DNA of 64,000 bases. Origin: Actinophytocola sp963729115. Lineage in GTDB: Bacteria > Actinomycetota > Actinomycetes > Mycobacteriales > Pseudonocardiaceae. Every line of letters starts with the position of its first letter. Positions within the stretch are counted from its first letter, which is position 1. Positions 27,033 through 36,306 of this stretch are shown here, one piece after another. The notes under the pieces were generated by a model. The model saw nothing but the letters and a program-made list of their open reading frames with translations, was not told the origin of the DNA and did not search any database. The translations under genes were made by a program, and so were the position numbers. The stretch lies in contig CAVSMR010000027.1 of NCBI GenBank assembly GCA_963729115.1, forward strand, positions 558,001 to 622,000, given 5' to 3'.

Positions 27033-30026
27033 ATGACGACTCTCGACGAACGGGGCACGACCGTGCGGACCGTCACCGCCGACATCGACGGCCGCTCGGC
27101 GACCGTGCCGGAGGGCACCACGATCTACGACGCCGCCAAGCAGGTCGGCGTCGACATCCCGGTGCTGTGCCACAACGAGCGCTACGACCCGGTCGGTGTA
27201 TGCCGCATGTGTGTGGTCGACACCGGTGGGCGCGTGTTCGCCGCCGCGTGCGTGCGGCCGTGCGAGGACGGCATGACGGTCAAGACGAACACCGAAGAGA
27301 TCGAGCGCAACCGGGCGGTGCTGACCGAGCTGCTGGTCTCCGACCAGCCACCGCGTGCGGAGGACCCGAAACAGACGACGACCGCCGACAACCTGCTGCT
27401 GGACCTGGCCGATGGGTTCGACGTGTCGCGCGAGTCGACCGACCTGCCGTGCGGCTCGGGTCGCGGCCACGACGCGTCGAACCCCGTCATCGACGTCAAC
27501 CACGACGCCTGCATCCTCTGCGACCGCTGTGTGCGGGCGTGCGATGACATCCAGGGCAACGACGTCATCGGCCGCTCCGGCAAGGGCTACTCGACCACCA
27601 TCGCGTTCGACCTCAACGACCCCATGGGCGCGAGCTCCTGCGTGACGTGCGGAGAGTGCGTGCAGGCCTGTCCGACCGGCGCGCTGACCAACAAGGCGAT
27701 CAACAACATCCCGATCCAGCCGCGCGAGCAGCTCGACGCCGTCGACAGCGTATGCCCGTACTGCGGCGTCGGCTGCGCGCTGACCTACTACGTGGACCGC
27801 GAACGCGACGCGATCGCGTTCGCGGAGGGCCGCGACCAGCCGGGGTCCCAGAGCAGGCTGTGCGTCAAGGGCCGCTACGGCTGGGACTACGCCGCCTCAC
27901 CCCAGCGGCTGACCACACCGTTGATCCGCATCGACGCCGCCTACCCGAAGGGCGCGCTGTCCGCCGACGTCCGGGGCGACATGGACAAGGGCAGGGACAA
28001 CGACCGCGGCCGAGGCGGTGCCGGCGGCAACCGCAGCGGCGGCGGGCGCGACGAGAAGAACGGGCGCAGCGAGAAGAAGAAGGGCCGCGACGGGCGCCGC
28101 AAGCCCGGCGGGCTGGTCGACTACGACGAGGTCATGCCCTACTTCCGGGAGGCCACCTGGGAGGAGGCGCTGGACCTCGTCGCACGGCGGCTCAAGGAGA
28201 TCCACGCCGAGGGCGGGCCCGGCGCGATCGCCGGCTTCGGCTCGGCGAAGTGCTCCAACGAGGAGGCCTACCTCTTCCAGAAGCTCATCCGGGCCGGGTT
28301 CGGCACGAACAACGTCGACCACTGCACCCGGCTGTGCCACGCCTCGTCGGTCGCGGCGCTGTTCGAAGGTGTCGGGTCCGGTGCGGTGTCCACGACCTAC
28401 GGCGACGTGGCGAACGCAGACGTCGTGATCATCACGGGGTCGAACCCGACCGCGAACCATCCGGTCGCGAGCTCGTTCTTCAAGCAGGCCCGCCGGCGCG
28501 GCACGAAGATCGTCTACGTTGACCCGCGGGCGAGCACGGTGGCCGAGCATGCCGACTACCACTGCCAGGTCAAACCCGGCACGGATGTGGCCTTCTACAA
28601 CGCGCTCATGCACGAGGTGATCCGCCTCGGGCTGATCGACCGCGAGTTCATCGCCGCCCGCGTGTCCAACTACGACGAGCTGGCCCGCACGGTCGCCGAC
28701 TACCCGCCGGAGCGCGCCGCGCAGATCACCGGCGTGGACGCGGACATGATCCGCGAGGTCGCCCGGCTGTGGGGCGAGGCGCGGGCCGGCGTCATCTATT
28801 GGGGGATGGGCATCTCCCAGCACACCACGGGCACGGACAACGCCCGCTGCCTGATCGCCATGTGTTCGATCACCGGCAACGTCGGCAAGCCCGGCGCGGG
28901 CCTGCATCCCTTGCGAGGGCAGAACAACGTGCAGGGCGCGTCGGACGCCGGGCTGATCCCGATGTTCTACCCGGACTACCAGGGGGTGGACCAGGACCGC
29001 ACGCGCGAGCGGTTCGAGCAGGCGTGGGGCACGAAGCTCGACCCGAAGCGGGGCCTGACCGTCACCGAGATCATCGGCTCGGCCCTCAAGCCGGGCGGCG
29101 TGCGCGGCATGTACATGCTCGGCGAGAACCCGTTCCTGTCCGACCCGAACATCAACAAGGTGCGCAAGGCTCTCGCGGCGCTGGACTTCCTGGTGGTGCA
29201 GGACATCTTCCTCACCGAAACCGCGGAGTTCGCCGACGTGATCCTTCCGGCGTCGTCCTATCTGGAGAAGGACGGCAGCTACACCAACACCGACCGCCGG
29301 GTGCAGCTCGGTCGCAAGGTGATGGACCCGCCGGGACAGGCGCGGGTGGACTGGGAGGTCGTGCAGGCCATCGCGCAGCGCGTCGGACTGGACTGGTCCT
29401 ACACCTCGACGAGCGAGGTGTTCGACGAGATGGTCGCGCTCATGCCGTCGTACGCGAACCTGCGCCATGACAACCTCGGCCTGTCCGGCAAGCTCTACCC
29501 GAACACCGACCCCGAGCACACTGACGGGACGGTCGTGTTGTTCGACGAGCGGTTCAACACTGACGACGGGCTCGCGCACCTGGTGCCGGCGCAGTGGCTG
29601 CCGGCCAAGGAGCTGCCGGACGCGGAGTACCCGCTCGTGCTCAACACCGGCCGCCTGCTCGAGCACTGGCACACCGGGTCGATGACGCGCCGCTCGTTCG
29701 CGCTGGACACGATCTCGCCGATCGCCGAGGTGTACCTGCACCCGAAGGACGCGGCCGACCGCGGCCTCGCGCACGGCGAGATGGTGCGGGTGCGGTCGCG
29801 GCGCGGGGTGATCGAGCTACAGGTGCGGATCTCGCATCGCGAGCAGCTGGGCAACTGCTTCATCCCGTTCCACTTCCGGGAGGCGGCGGCCAACCTGCTG
29901 ACGATCGACGAGATCGACCCGTTCGGCAAGATCCCCGAGTTCAAGTTCTGCGCGGTACAGGTCGAGGCGCTCGGCGCGACCCACCCGCGGAACGGGTCGG
30001 CGACGGTGTTGGGAGCGCACGAATGA
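27033..30026 (+). CDS. fdhA: Formate dehydrogenase catalytic (alpha) subunit
   Basis: A 997-aa FdsA-type subunit of soluble NAD-dependent formate dehydrogenase. Order: [2Fe-2S] domain (C46, C57, C60, C73), two 4Fe-4S motifs (CILCDRCVRAC, CVTCGECVQACP), a proximal cluster (CPYCGVGC...RLCVKGRYG), then the bis-pterin domain. The active-site ligand is C435 followed by H436 (TRLCHASS), so Cys rather than selenocysteine. C-terminal molydopterin-dinucleotide-binding domain ends at 29.9 kb. An unusual Arg/Lys/Gly-rich insert lies at about residues 316-358. ATG 27033 with GAGGGACGGAG upstream; the stop overlaps the next gene. Metal (Mo or W) cannot be read from sequence. Confidence 0.92.
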   Translation: MTTLDERGTTVRTVTADIDGRSATVPEGTTIYDAAKQVGVDIPVLCHNERYDPVGVCRMCVVDTGGRVFAAACVRPCEDGMTVKTNTEEIERNRAVLTELLVSDQPPRAEDPKQTTTADNLLLDLADGFDVSRESTDLPCGSGRGHDASNPVIDVNHDACILCDRCVRACDDIQGNDVIGRSGKGYSTTIAFDLNDPMGASSCVTCGECVQACPTGALTNKAINNIPIQPREQLDAVDSVCPYCGVGCALTYYVDRERDAIAFAEGRDQPGSQSRLCVKGRYGWDYAASPQRLTTPLIRIDAAYPKGALSADVRGDMDKGRDNDRGRGGAGGNRSGGGRDEKNGRSEKKKGRDGRRKPGGLVDYDEVMPYFREATWEEALDLVARRLKEIHAEGGPGAIAGFGSAKCSNEEAYLFQKLIRAGFGTNNVDHCTRLCHASSVAALFEGVGSGAVSTTYGDVANADVVIITGSNPTANHPVASSFFKQARRRGTKIVYVDPRASTVAEHADYHCQVKPGTDVAFYNALMHEVIRLGLIDREFIAARVSNYDELARTVADYPPERAAQITGVDADMIREVARLWGEARAGVIYWGMGISQHTTGTDNARCLIAMCSITGNVGKPGAGLHPLRGQNNVQGASDAGLIPMFYPDYQGVDQDRTRERFEQAWGTKLDPKRGLTVTEIIGSALKPGGVRGMYMLGENPFLSDPNINKVRKALAALDFLVVQDIFLTETAEFADVILPASSYLEKDGSYTNTDRRVQLGRKVMDPPGQARVDWEVVQAIAQRVGLDWSYTSTSEVFDEMVALMPSYANLRHDNLGLSGKLYPNTDPEHTDGTVVLFDERFNTDDGLAHLVPAQWLPAKELPDAEYPLVLNTGRLLEHWHTGSMTRRSFALDTISPIAEVYLHPKDAADRGLAHGEMVRVRSRRGVIELQVRISHREQLGNCFIPFHFREAAANLLTIDEIDPFGKIPEFKFCAVQVEALGATHPRNGSATVLGAHE

Positions 30027-31774
30027 CGTTGAGTCCCGAGCGGGCGGCGCAGGCGCGGTCGCGCCGGGTGCCCGGGGTCGAGGGCCGGGCGGGGAAGTTC
30101 CCCGGGCCGTCACTGATTCCCGCACTCAACGCGATCCAGGCTCGGTTGGGATGGCTGCCGCGCGAGGAGCTCGAGGAGCTGGCCCGGGAGTCGCGGCGGC
30201 CGCGGTACGAGATCGAGGGCCTCATCTCGTTCTATCCGCACTTCCGCACGACGCCGCCCGCGAAGGTAGCGCTGCACGTGTGTCACGACCTGTCGTGCTG
30301 GGCACGCTCCGGCGAGGAAGGAATCGCCGAGCTGCGTGGCAGGTACGGCGAGGACACCGACGTCGAGTTGGTGGAGGTGTCCTGCCTGGGGCGTTGTGAC
30401 GTCGCACCGGCCGTCGCGGTCAACGAGCATCCCGGGCCGGTGTCCGATGTGGACTCGCTGGTGGCGGCCGCCCAAGCGGACGGGGTGGGCGAGCCGGTGG
30501 CGGCGAGCCGGACCGCGCCGTGGCCGAACGACCCGTACCCGGCAAACGCGGGGGTGTCCGAGCGGTACGCGTCGCTGCGGGCCTTACTGCGTGGCGAGCT
30601 GCGTGCCGAGGACATCGTGGCCACGCTGTCGGAGTCCGGGCTGCGCGGCATGGGCGGCGCGGGCTTCCCCACAGGCAAGAAATGGGAGCTGGTCGCCGGT
30701 ACCGATGACCCGGTGAAGTACGCGATCTGCAACGCCGACGAGTCCGAGCCCGGCACGTTCAAGGACCGGCAGATCCTCGCCGACCAGCCGCACCTGGTAC
30801 TCGAGGGACTGCTGCTCGGCATGGCCGTGGTCGGCGCCGAACAGGGCTGGGTGTTCATCCGCCACGAGTACGGCCCGGAGGAACGGGTCCTGCGCGCGGA
30901 GATCGAGGCGTTGCGCGAGGCCGGCGTCGTCGGGCCCGACGCGTGCGGCAGCGGGCGCAGGCTCGAGCTCGACATCTTCGTCTCGCCGGGTGGCTACATC
31001 CTCGGCGAGGAGACCGCGCTGCTGGAGTGCATGGAAGGCCACCGTGGCGAGCCACGCAACAAGCCACCCTTCCCCGGCAACTACGGCCTGCACGGCCGGC
31101 CCACGTTGATCAACTCCGTGGAGACGTTCGCCGACGTCCCGGTCATTCTGCAGCGCGGCGCGGACTGGTGGCAGGATCAGGGGATCGGCGACTCGATCGG
31201 CTGGAAGTTCTTCGCCGTGTCCGGACACGTCGAGCACCCCGCGGTGTACTGCGTGCCGATGGGCACGACGATCCGCGACCTGATCGGCGCCGCCGGCGGG
31301 GTGTCCGGCGGCCGGGAGGTCGGCGCGGTACAGCCGGGTGGTGCGTCGTCGAACTTCATCGGCCCGGACCGGCTCGACCTGGCGCTGGACTTCGGCACGC
31401 TGGCCGAGGCGGGCACGATGCTCGGCTCCGGCGCGCTGGTGGTACTCGCCGAGGGCACCGACCTGCTGGCCGCGTCCACGAACGTACTGCGCTTCTTCCG
31501 CAACGAGTCCTGCGGCAAGTGCGTGCCCTGCCGGGTAGGGTCCACAAAGGCCCACACGCTGCTGCGGGAGGTGCTGGACTCCGGCTCACCACTCGACGAC
31601 GCGCGGCGGGGACGGATCATGCAGCTGGAGGAGGCCATGCGCAAGACATCGATCTGCGGTCTCGGACAGGTCGCGCTCGGCCCGGTCGTGTCGGTGCTCG
31701 GGCTCGACAAGGGCGGTGCCGCGGCCCGCGCGCAACCCCGGCCGGGCGGCGCAAAGGAACAGCCGGGCCGCTGA
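30023..31774 (+). CDS. Fused NuoE-NuoF-type NADH dehydrogenase subunit
   Basis: A 583-aa diaphorase. Residues 1-150 are NuoE-like with thioredoxin-fold [2Fe-2S] Cys (HVCHDLSCW and SCLGRCD). From residue ~190 it is NuoF: GLRGMGGAGFPTGKKWEL (FMN), NADESEPGTFKDR, LGEETALLECMEGHRG (NAD) and the [4Fe-4S] motif ESCGKCVPCRVGS plus SICGLGQ. It corresponds to FdsG and FdsB joined in one chain, passing electrons from the formate dehydrogenase to NAD+. ATG overlaps the fdhA stop (ATGA), so the two are made together. Confidence 0.9.
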   Translation: MTLSPERAAQARSRRVPGVEGRAGKFPGPSLIPALNAIQARLGWLPREELEELARESRRPRYEIEGLISFYPHFRTTPPAKVALHVCHDLSCWARSGEEGIAELRGRYGEDTDVELVEVSCLGRCDVAPAVAVNEHPGPVSDVDSLVAAAQADGVGEPVAASRTAPWPNDPYPANAGVSERYASLRALLRGELRAEDIVATLSESGLRGMGGAGFPTGKKWELVAGTDDPVKYAICNADESEPGTFKDRQILADQPHLVLEGLLLGMAVVGAEQGWVFIRHEYGPEERVLRAEIEALREAGVVGPDACGSGRRLELDIFVSPGGYILGEETALLECMEGHRGEPRNKPPFPGNYGLHGRPTLINSVETFADVPVILQRGADWWQDQGIGDSIGWKFFAVSGHVEHPAVYCVPMGTTIRDLIGAAGGVSGGREVGAVQPGGASSNFIGPDRLDLALDFGTLAEAGTMLGSGALVVLAEGTDLLAASTNVLRFFRNESCGKCVPCRVGSTKAHTLLREVLDSGSPLDDARRGRIMQLEEAMRKTSICGLGQVALGPVVSVLGLDKGGAAARAQPRPGGAKEQPGR

Positions 31775-31842
31775 GCGAGGTTGCGAGCGAACATGACACA
31801 GGGCGACCGCGAGCGGTGTCTTCGAGCCCGCGAGGAAACGCC

Positions 31843-33063
31843 GTGAGCGGCAGGGAGTTCTTCACGGCCCGCACCGTCGCCGAGGCCCTCGCCGGGTTCC
31901 GCCCGGGCCACCGCACGGCCGTCGAGGACGCTCCCCTCGCCGAGGCGTTGCACCGCGTTCCGGCCACCGACGTGCCATCACCCGCGGCCCTGCCGGGCTT
32001 CGTCCGGTCCACCGTGGACGGTTACGCCGTGCGGGCGGCCGACACCTACGGCGCGTCCGACGGCCTGCCGTCCTATTTGGACCTACTCGGTGCGGTACGC
32101 ATGGGCGCCGCACCCGACCTCGCGGTACGTCCGGGCGGCTGCGTCGCGATGCCGACCGGGGGAGTGCTGCCCGACGGCGCCGACTCGGTGGTGATGGTCG
32201 AGTACACCGCCGAGACGATGCCGGGCACCATCGAGGTCACCCGGCCCGTCGCGCCCGGCGGCGGTCTGGTGCGGGCCGACGAGGACGTGGCCGCCGGGGC
32301 GCCGCTCGTGGCCGGTGGGCGGCCCTTGCGCGCGCCCGACCTCGGTCTGCTCGCCGCGGCCGGGGTCACCACGGTCCGCGTGCACGCCCGCCCACGCGTG
32401 TCGATCATCTCCACCGGCGACGAGGTCGTCCCGCCGTCCACCACGGACCTCGCCGCCGGGCAGGTGCGGGACGCCACCGCCTCGGCCCTGGCCGGGCTCG
32501 TGGCCGATGCCGGCGGCGAACCGATCATCGCCGGCATCGTGAGCGACGATCCCGGCGCGCTGAAGAATCGCCTCGCCGAGGTGCTGCCCGACGCCGACCT
32601 CGTGGTCGTGTCGGCCGGGTCGTCGGTCGGCGCGCGGGACGAGACCGCCGGCGCGGTGGCCGCCATCGGCGAGATCTGGTGCCACGGACTCGCGATCAAG
32701 CCGGGAAAGCCCACGCTGCTCGCCGACTGCGCGGGTAGACCGCTGATCGGCCTGCCGGGAAACCCGCTTTCCGCACTGGTCGTGTTCGGCCAGGTCGGCG
32801 TGCCGCTGCTGTGGCGCCTGGCCGGATGCGAGACACCGCCGCCCGCGCCGAGCACCCGGGCCCGGTTGTCGCGGGACCTGCCGTCCGCGGCCGGCCGGCT
32901 CGACGTGGTCCAGGTCCTGCTGCGCAACGGGGTCGCCGAACCGTTGTTCGGCCCATCCGCGCTGCTGTCCGTGCTCACCCGCGCCGACGGGTACCTGGTC
33001 GTACCCGAGCCGGCCACCGGTCTGGACGCGGGCACCGAGGTCGAGATCATCCTGTATCGATGA
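31843..33063 (+). CDS. moeA: Molybdopterin molybdenumtransferase MoeA (first paralogue)
   Basis: A 406-aa MoeA: domain order RSTVDGYAVRA (N-terminal), GADSVVMVEYT, VSIISTGDEV and GLPGNPLSALVVF (the GEPHN-like pterin-binding core), with IKPGKPTLLADC between. It inserts the metal into adenylated molybdopterin. GTG start at 31843 with GAGGAAA 6 nt upstream; the stop overlaps the second moeA (ATGA). Having two MoeA genes in a tungsten-linked island suggests one serves W and one Mo, which is an inference. Confidence 0.88.
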   Translation: MSGREFFTARTVAEALAGFRPGHRTAVEDAPLAEALHRVPATDVPSPAALPGFVRSTVDGYAVRAADTYGASDGLPSYLDLLGAVRMGAAPDLAVRPGGCVAMPTGGVLPDGADSVVMVEYTAETMPGTIEVTRPVAPGGGLVRADEDVAAGAPLVAGGRPLRAPDLGLLAAAGVTTVRVHARPRVSIISTGDEVVPPSTTDLAAGQVRDATASALAGLVADAGGEPIIAGIVSDDPGALKNRLAEVLPDADLVVVSAGSSVGARDETAGAVAAIGEIWCHGLAIKPGKPTLLADCAGRPLIGLPGNPLSALVVFGQVGVPLLWRLAGCETPPPAPSTRARLSRDLPSAAGRLDVVQVLLRNGVAEPLFGPSALLSVLTRADGYLVVPEPATGLDAGTEVEIILYR

Positions 33064-34970
33064 GTGCCGAGAGCCCGTTCGTCTCCGACGTTCCCGCCGC
33101 CCAGGCCCACCTCGCCTGGCGGGAGGCGCGCGCAGCCGCGGGCTGCCCGGTGCGGGTCGACGTCGTGCGCCTGCCGGTCGGGGAGGCGGTCGGCCGGGTT
33201 ACCGCCGAACCCGTGTGGGCGCGACGGTCCTCACCCGCGTTCGACTCGTCCGGGATGGACGGGATCGCCGTCCGCGCGGCCGACACGGTGGGCGCCGCGG
33301 AGACCACGCCGGTGTGGCTGGACGCGGACGCGTTCGAGGTCGTCGATACCGGCGACCCGCTACCGACCGGGTACGACGCGGTGGTCATGCGCGAGCACGT
33401 CCATCGCGCCGGCGACCGGGCCGAGCTGCGCGCCGCCGTGCCGCCCTACCAGCACGTCCGGTCGATCGGCGAGGACATCAGCGCCACCGAGCTGCTGCTG
33501 CCGGAGGGTCATCGCCTGCGTCCCGTGGACGTCGCCGCGTGCGCCGCGGCCGGCCTCGTCGAGCTCGCCGTACGCCGCGCACCTGTCGTCGCGGTGATCC
33601 CCACCGGGGACGAGATCCGCCCGATCGGCGCCGAGCTCGCCCCGGGCGACATCCTCGACACCAACTCGCTGATGCTCGCCGCGCAGGCCCGCGAGGCGGG
33701 CTGTGCCGCCGAGGTCGCCGAGATCGTGCGGGACGACCCGGACGCCATCACCGCGGCCGTGCGCGCGGCGGCTGCCGGTGCCGACCTGGTTCTGCTGATC
33801 GCGGGCTCGAGTGCCGGCCGCGACGACTACACGGCGCGGGTCGTTGCCGGGGCCGGGGCGCTCGCCGTGCACGGCGTCGCCGTCCGGCCCGGTCACCCGG
33901 TCGTGCTCGGTGCCGTCGACGCCACCCCGGTGGTCGGAGTGCCCGGCTACCCGGTGTCCGCCGCGCTCACCTTCGACATCTTCGCCGCACCGGTGCTAGC
34001 CGAGCTGGAAGGTGCGGCTCCGCGCGAACGGCCGTCGACCACCGCACACCTCGCGCGGAAGCTCCCGTCGGCCATCGGCGTGGACGACTGGGTGCGGGTA
34101 CGCCTCGGCCGCGTGCGGGACCGCGTCGTCGCGACCCCGCTGCCGCGGGGCGCGGGCGTGCTGACCTCGCTCGTGCGCGCCGACGGGCTGCTGGTCGTCC
34201 CGTCCGGTGTGGAAGGTCAGCACGCGGGCGAACAGGTGCGGGTCGAGCTCCTGCGCGGGCTGGGAGAGATCAACCGCACCATCGTCGCGATCGGCTCGCA
34301 CGACCTCGTTCTCGACCTCGCCGCCTCGGCCCTGCGCGCCCAGGACCCCCTCATCACCCTGGCGTCGTCGAACGTGGGCTCGCTCGGCGGCCTCGTCGCA
34401 CTGCGAGACGGGCTGTGCCACCTCGCCGGCTCGCACCTGCTCGACCCGTCCACCGGCGAGTACACATTGCCCTATGTGGACAAACTGCTGGGGCCGGACA
34501 CCGCCGTGATCCGCCTCGTCCACCGCGACCAGGGCCTTATCGTCGCGCCGGGCAACCCCGTGGAGCTCGCCAAGATCGACGACCTCACCCGCCCCGGCGT
34601 GCGCTACGTCAACCGGCAACGAGGCGCGGGCACCCGCGCGCTCCTTGATCACGAGCTCGCCACCCGCGGCATCGATCCAGCCGACATCACCGGCTACACC
34701 CGCGAAGAACACACCCACCTCGCCGTCGCGGCGGCGGTGGCCGCCGGCCGCGCGGACGCGGGCCTGGGCATCCTCGCCGCCGCCCGCGCGTTCGGCCTCG
34801 ACTTCGCGCCCATCGCACAGGAACCGTACGACTTGGTGCTGCAGGCGGACACCGTCGCCGACGATCGATTGGCCCCGCTGTGGGCACTACTCGATCGCGC
34901 GGACTTCCACGCCGAGGTCGAGGCACTGGGCGGCTACTCATGCGCGGAGACCGGCCGACGGATCCGCTGA
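33060..34970 (+). CDS. moeA: MoeA with C-terminal PBP-like domain
   Basis: A 636-aa fusion. Residues 1-405 are MoeA (FDSSGMDGIAVRA, GYDAVVMREHV, VVAVIPTGDEI, GSSAGRDDYTARV, VGVPGYPVSAALTF). Residues ~415-636 are a COG1910 substrate-binding-protein-like domain (VHRDQGLIVAPGNP, GAGTRALLDHEL, EEHTHLAVAAAVAAGRADAG) also found in the regulator at 19606. MoeA fusions of this kind occur in archaea and anaerobes; the extra domain probably binds the oxyanion or the pterin. ATG overlaps the preceding moeA stop, making the last gene of a four-gene unit from fdhA. Confidence 0.87.
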   Translation: MSAESPFVSDVPAAQAHLAWREARAAAGCPVRVDVVRLPVGEAVGRVTAEPVWARRSSPAFDSSGMDGIAVRAADTVGAAETTPVWLDADAFEVVDTGDPLPTGYDAVVMREHVHRAGDRAELRAAVPPYQHVRSIGEDISATELLLPEGHRLRPVDVAACAAAGLVELAVRRAPVVAVIPTGDEIRPIGAELAPGDILDTNSLMLAAQAREAGCAAEVAEIVRDDPDAITAAVRAAAAGADLVLLIAGSSAGRDDYTARVVAGAGALAVHGVAVRPGHPVVLGAVDATPVVGVPGYPVSAALTFDIFAAPVLAELEGAAPRERPSTTAHLARKLPSAIGVDDWVRVRLGRVRDRVVATPLPRGAGVLTSLVRADGLLVVPSGVEGQHAGEQVRVELLRGLGEINRTIVAIGSHDLVLDLAASALRAQDPLITLASSNVGSLGGLVALRDGLCHLAGSHLLDPSTGEYTLPYVDKLLGPDTAVIRLVHRDQGLIVAPGNPVELAKIDDLTRPGVRYVNRQRGAGTRALLDHELATRGIDPADITGYTREEHTHLAVAAAVAAGRADAGLGILAAARAFGLDFAPIAQEPYDLVLQADTVADDRLAPLWALLDRADFHAEVEALGGYSCAETGRRIR

Positions 34971-35025
34971 CTCGATCGGGAAGCGCGCGTCACCACCGCG
35001 ACCTACGACGCGTTTCGGTCGGCAG

Positions 35026-36306
35026 TCAGAATGGGAGGACCGGGACGCGGAGTTCGCCGGTGCGCTCGGTGCGCCATTCCCGGGCCTGCTCGGCGTCCGG
35101 GGTGGCGGCGTCGCTGATTGCGTGCGGCACCACGCGGCTGAAGTAGTCCGTGACCAGGCCGTCCGACTCGCGCACCAGCATTCCGGCCGCCTCGCCGTCC
35201 ACGATCCAGGAGCCGAGCACCACGTGGTTGCCGTCGAACTCCGGCAGGGGAGTGTAGGCCTGGTAAACCCAGCCCTCGGCACCGTAGTCACCCGGCATCT
35301 CGACGTCCGGGGCACCGGCGCGGTGGACGCGGACGTTGTCGCCTTCCCGGCCGTGCAACGGTTTCGCCACCCATTCGGTCAGGTCACGCGGGCTGTCGAA
35401 GTACGCCGGGAGCAGCAGCGGGTGGCCGGGGTTGCGCTCCCACAGCACCGGCAGGATCGCCTTGGTGCTCAGCAGCGCCTTCCACGCCGGCTCGAACCAG
35501 TTCACCGGACGGGTCTCGGCGCGGTCGCGCAGCATGTGGCCGAACCGCTCGCCGAGCATGAGCTCCCACGGGTAGAGCTTGAACGCGTTGCGGATCTCGC
35601 GGCCCGTGCGGTCCACGAACACCTCGCGGTCCCGGTTCCAGCCGACCTGGTCGATGGGCTGGACGACCGCCCGCAGCCCGGCCTGCACGGCGCAGTCCAG
35701 CATGTAGTGGATGGTCATCTCCAGCTCGCCGTCGTCGGCGGCGAGGTCTGGGTCCAGGTGCAGGAAGTGCACCAGGTCACCGTCGAGCGCACCGGACTCG
35801 GCGAGGTCGCGCCAGCGCTGCACGAGCCGGTCGTGCACGCTGTTCCACTGGTCGGTGCCGGGCAGGACGTCCTCGATCCAGCGCCACTGCGCGACCCCGG
35901 TCTCCACCAGCCCGGTGGGCGTGTCGCCGTTGATCTCCAGCATCCGCGCCGGCGTGCCGGTCGCGAGGTCGGTCCCGTTCGGGGCAAGGTCGAAGCGCGC
36001 GTAGACGGACTGGTCGCCGCGCCTGATGGACTCGCGCACCAGGTCCAGCGATCCGGCGGGCAGGCCGAGCCGCGCGTCGGTGCTGGTGGCCGCCAGGTAC
36101 CCGGCGGCGTCCAGGCACATCGCCCACAGCTCCTCGGTCGCCGATTCCAGCAGCAGGACCTCGGTCAGCGAGAACTCGTACCAGGCGGTCTCGTTCCAGT
36201 AGGGCACGGTCGTGCCGTCCGGCCGGGTGGTGATCGGGAAGATCAGGCCTTGCTCGGTGACGATGCGCTCCCACCCCGGCCGTGGGTCGAGCAGGTGCCG
36301 ACGCAT
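35026..36306 (-). CDS. ATP-grasp, glutathionylspermidine-synthase-like
   Basis: A 426-aa ATP-grasp ligase of the YgiC/YjfC type, i.e. the synthetase half of glutathionylspermidine synthase without the amidase domain. Hallmarks: EINGDTPTGLVETGV, FKLYPWELMLGERFG, FEPAWKALLSTKAILPVLWE and WVAKPLHGREGDNV. It should join an acid to an amine with ATP; true substrates are not known for this subgroup. ATG at 36306 overlaps the DUF350 stop (ATGA). Forms an operon with DUF350, a lipoprotein and probably the K+ channel gene upstream. Confidence 0.85.
   Translation of the reverse strand: MRRHLLDPRPGWERIVTEQGLIFPITTRPDGTTVPYWNETAWYEFSLTEVLLLESATEELWAMCLDAAGYLAATSTDARLGLPAGSLDLVRESIRRGDQSVYARFDLAPNGTDLATGTPARMLEINGDTPTGLVETGVAQWRWIEDVLPGTDQWNSVHDRLVQRWRDLAESGALDGDLVHFLHLDPDLAADDGELEMTIHYMLDCAVQAGLRAVVQPIDQVGWNRDREVFVDRTGREIRNAFKLYPWELMLGERFGHMLRDRAETRPVNWFEPAWKALLSTKAILPVLWERNPGHPLLLPAYFDSPRDLTEWVAKPLHGREGDNVRVHRAGAPDVEMPGDYGAEGWVYQAYTPLPEFDGNHVVLGSWIVDGEAAGMLVRESDGLVTDYFSRVVPHAISDAATPDAEQAREWRTERTGELRVPVLPF

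Noticed and set aside
27897..29774. 625-codon frame antisense to fdhA
   Set aside because: Composition artefact; fdhA motifs are unambiguous.
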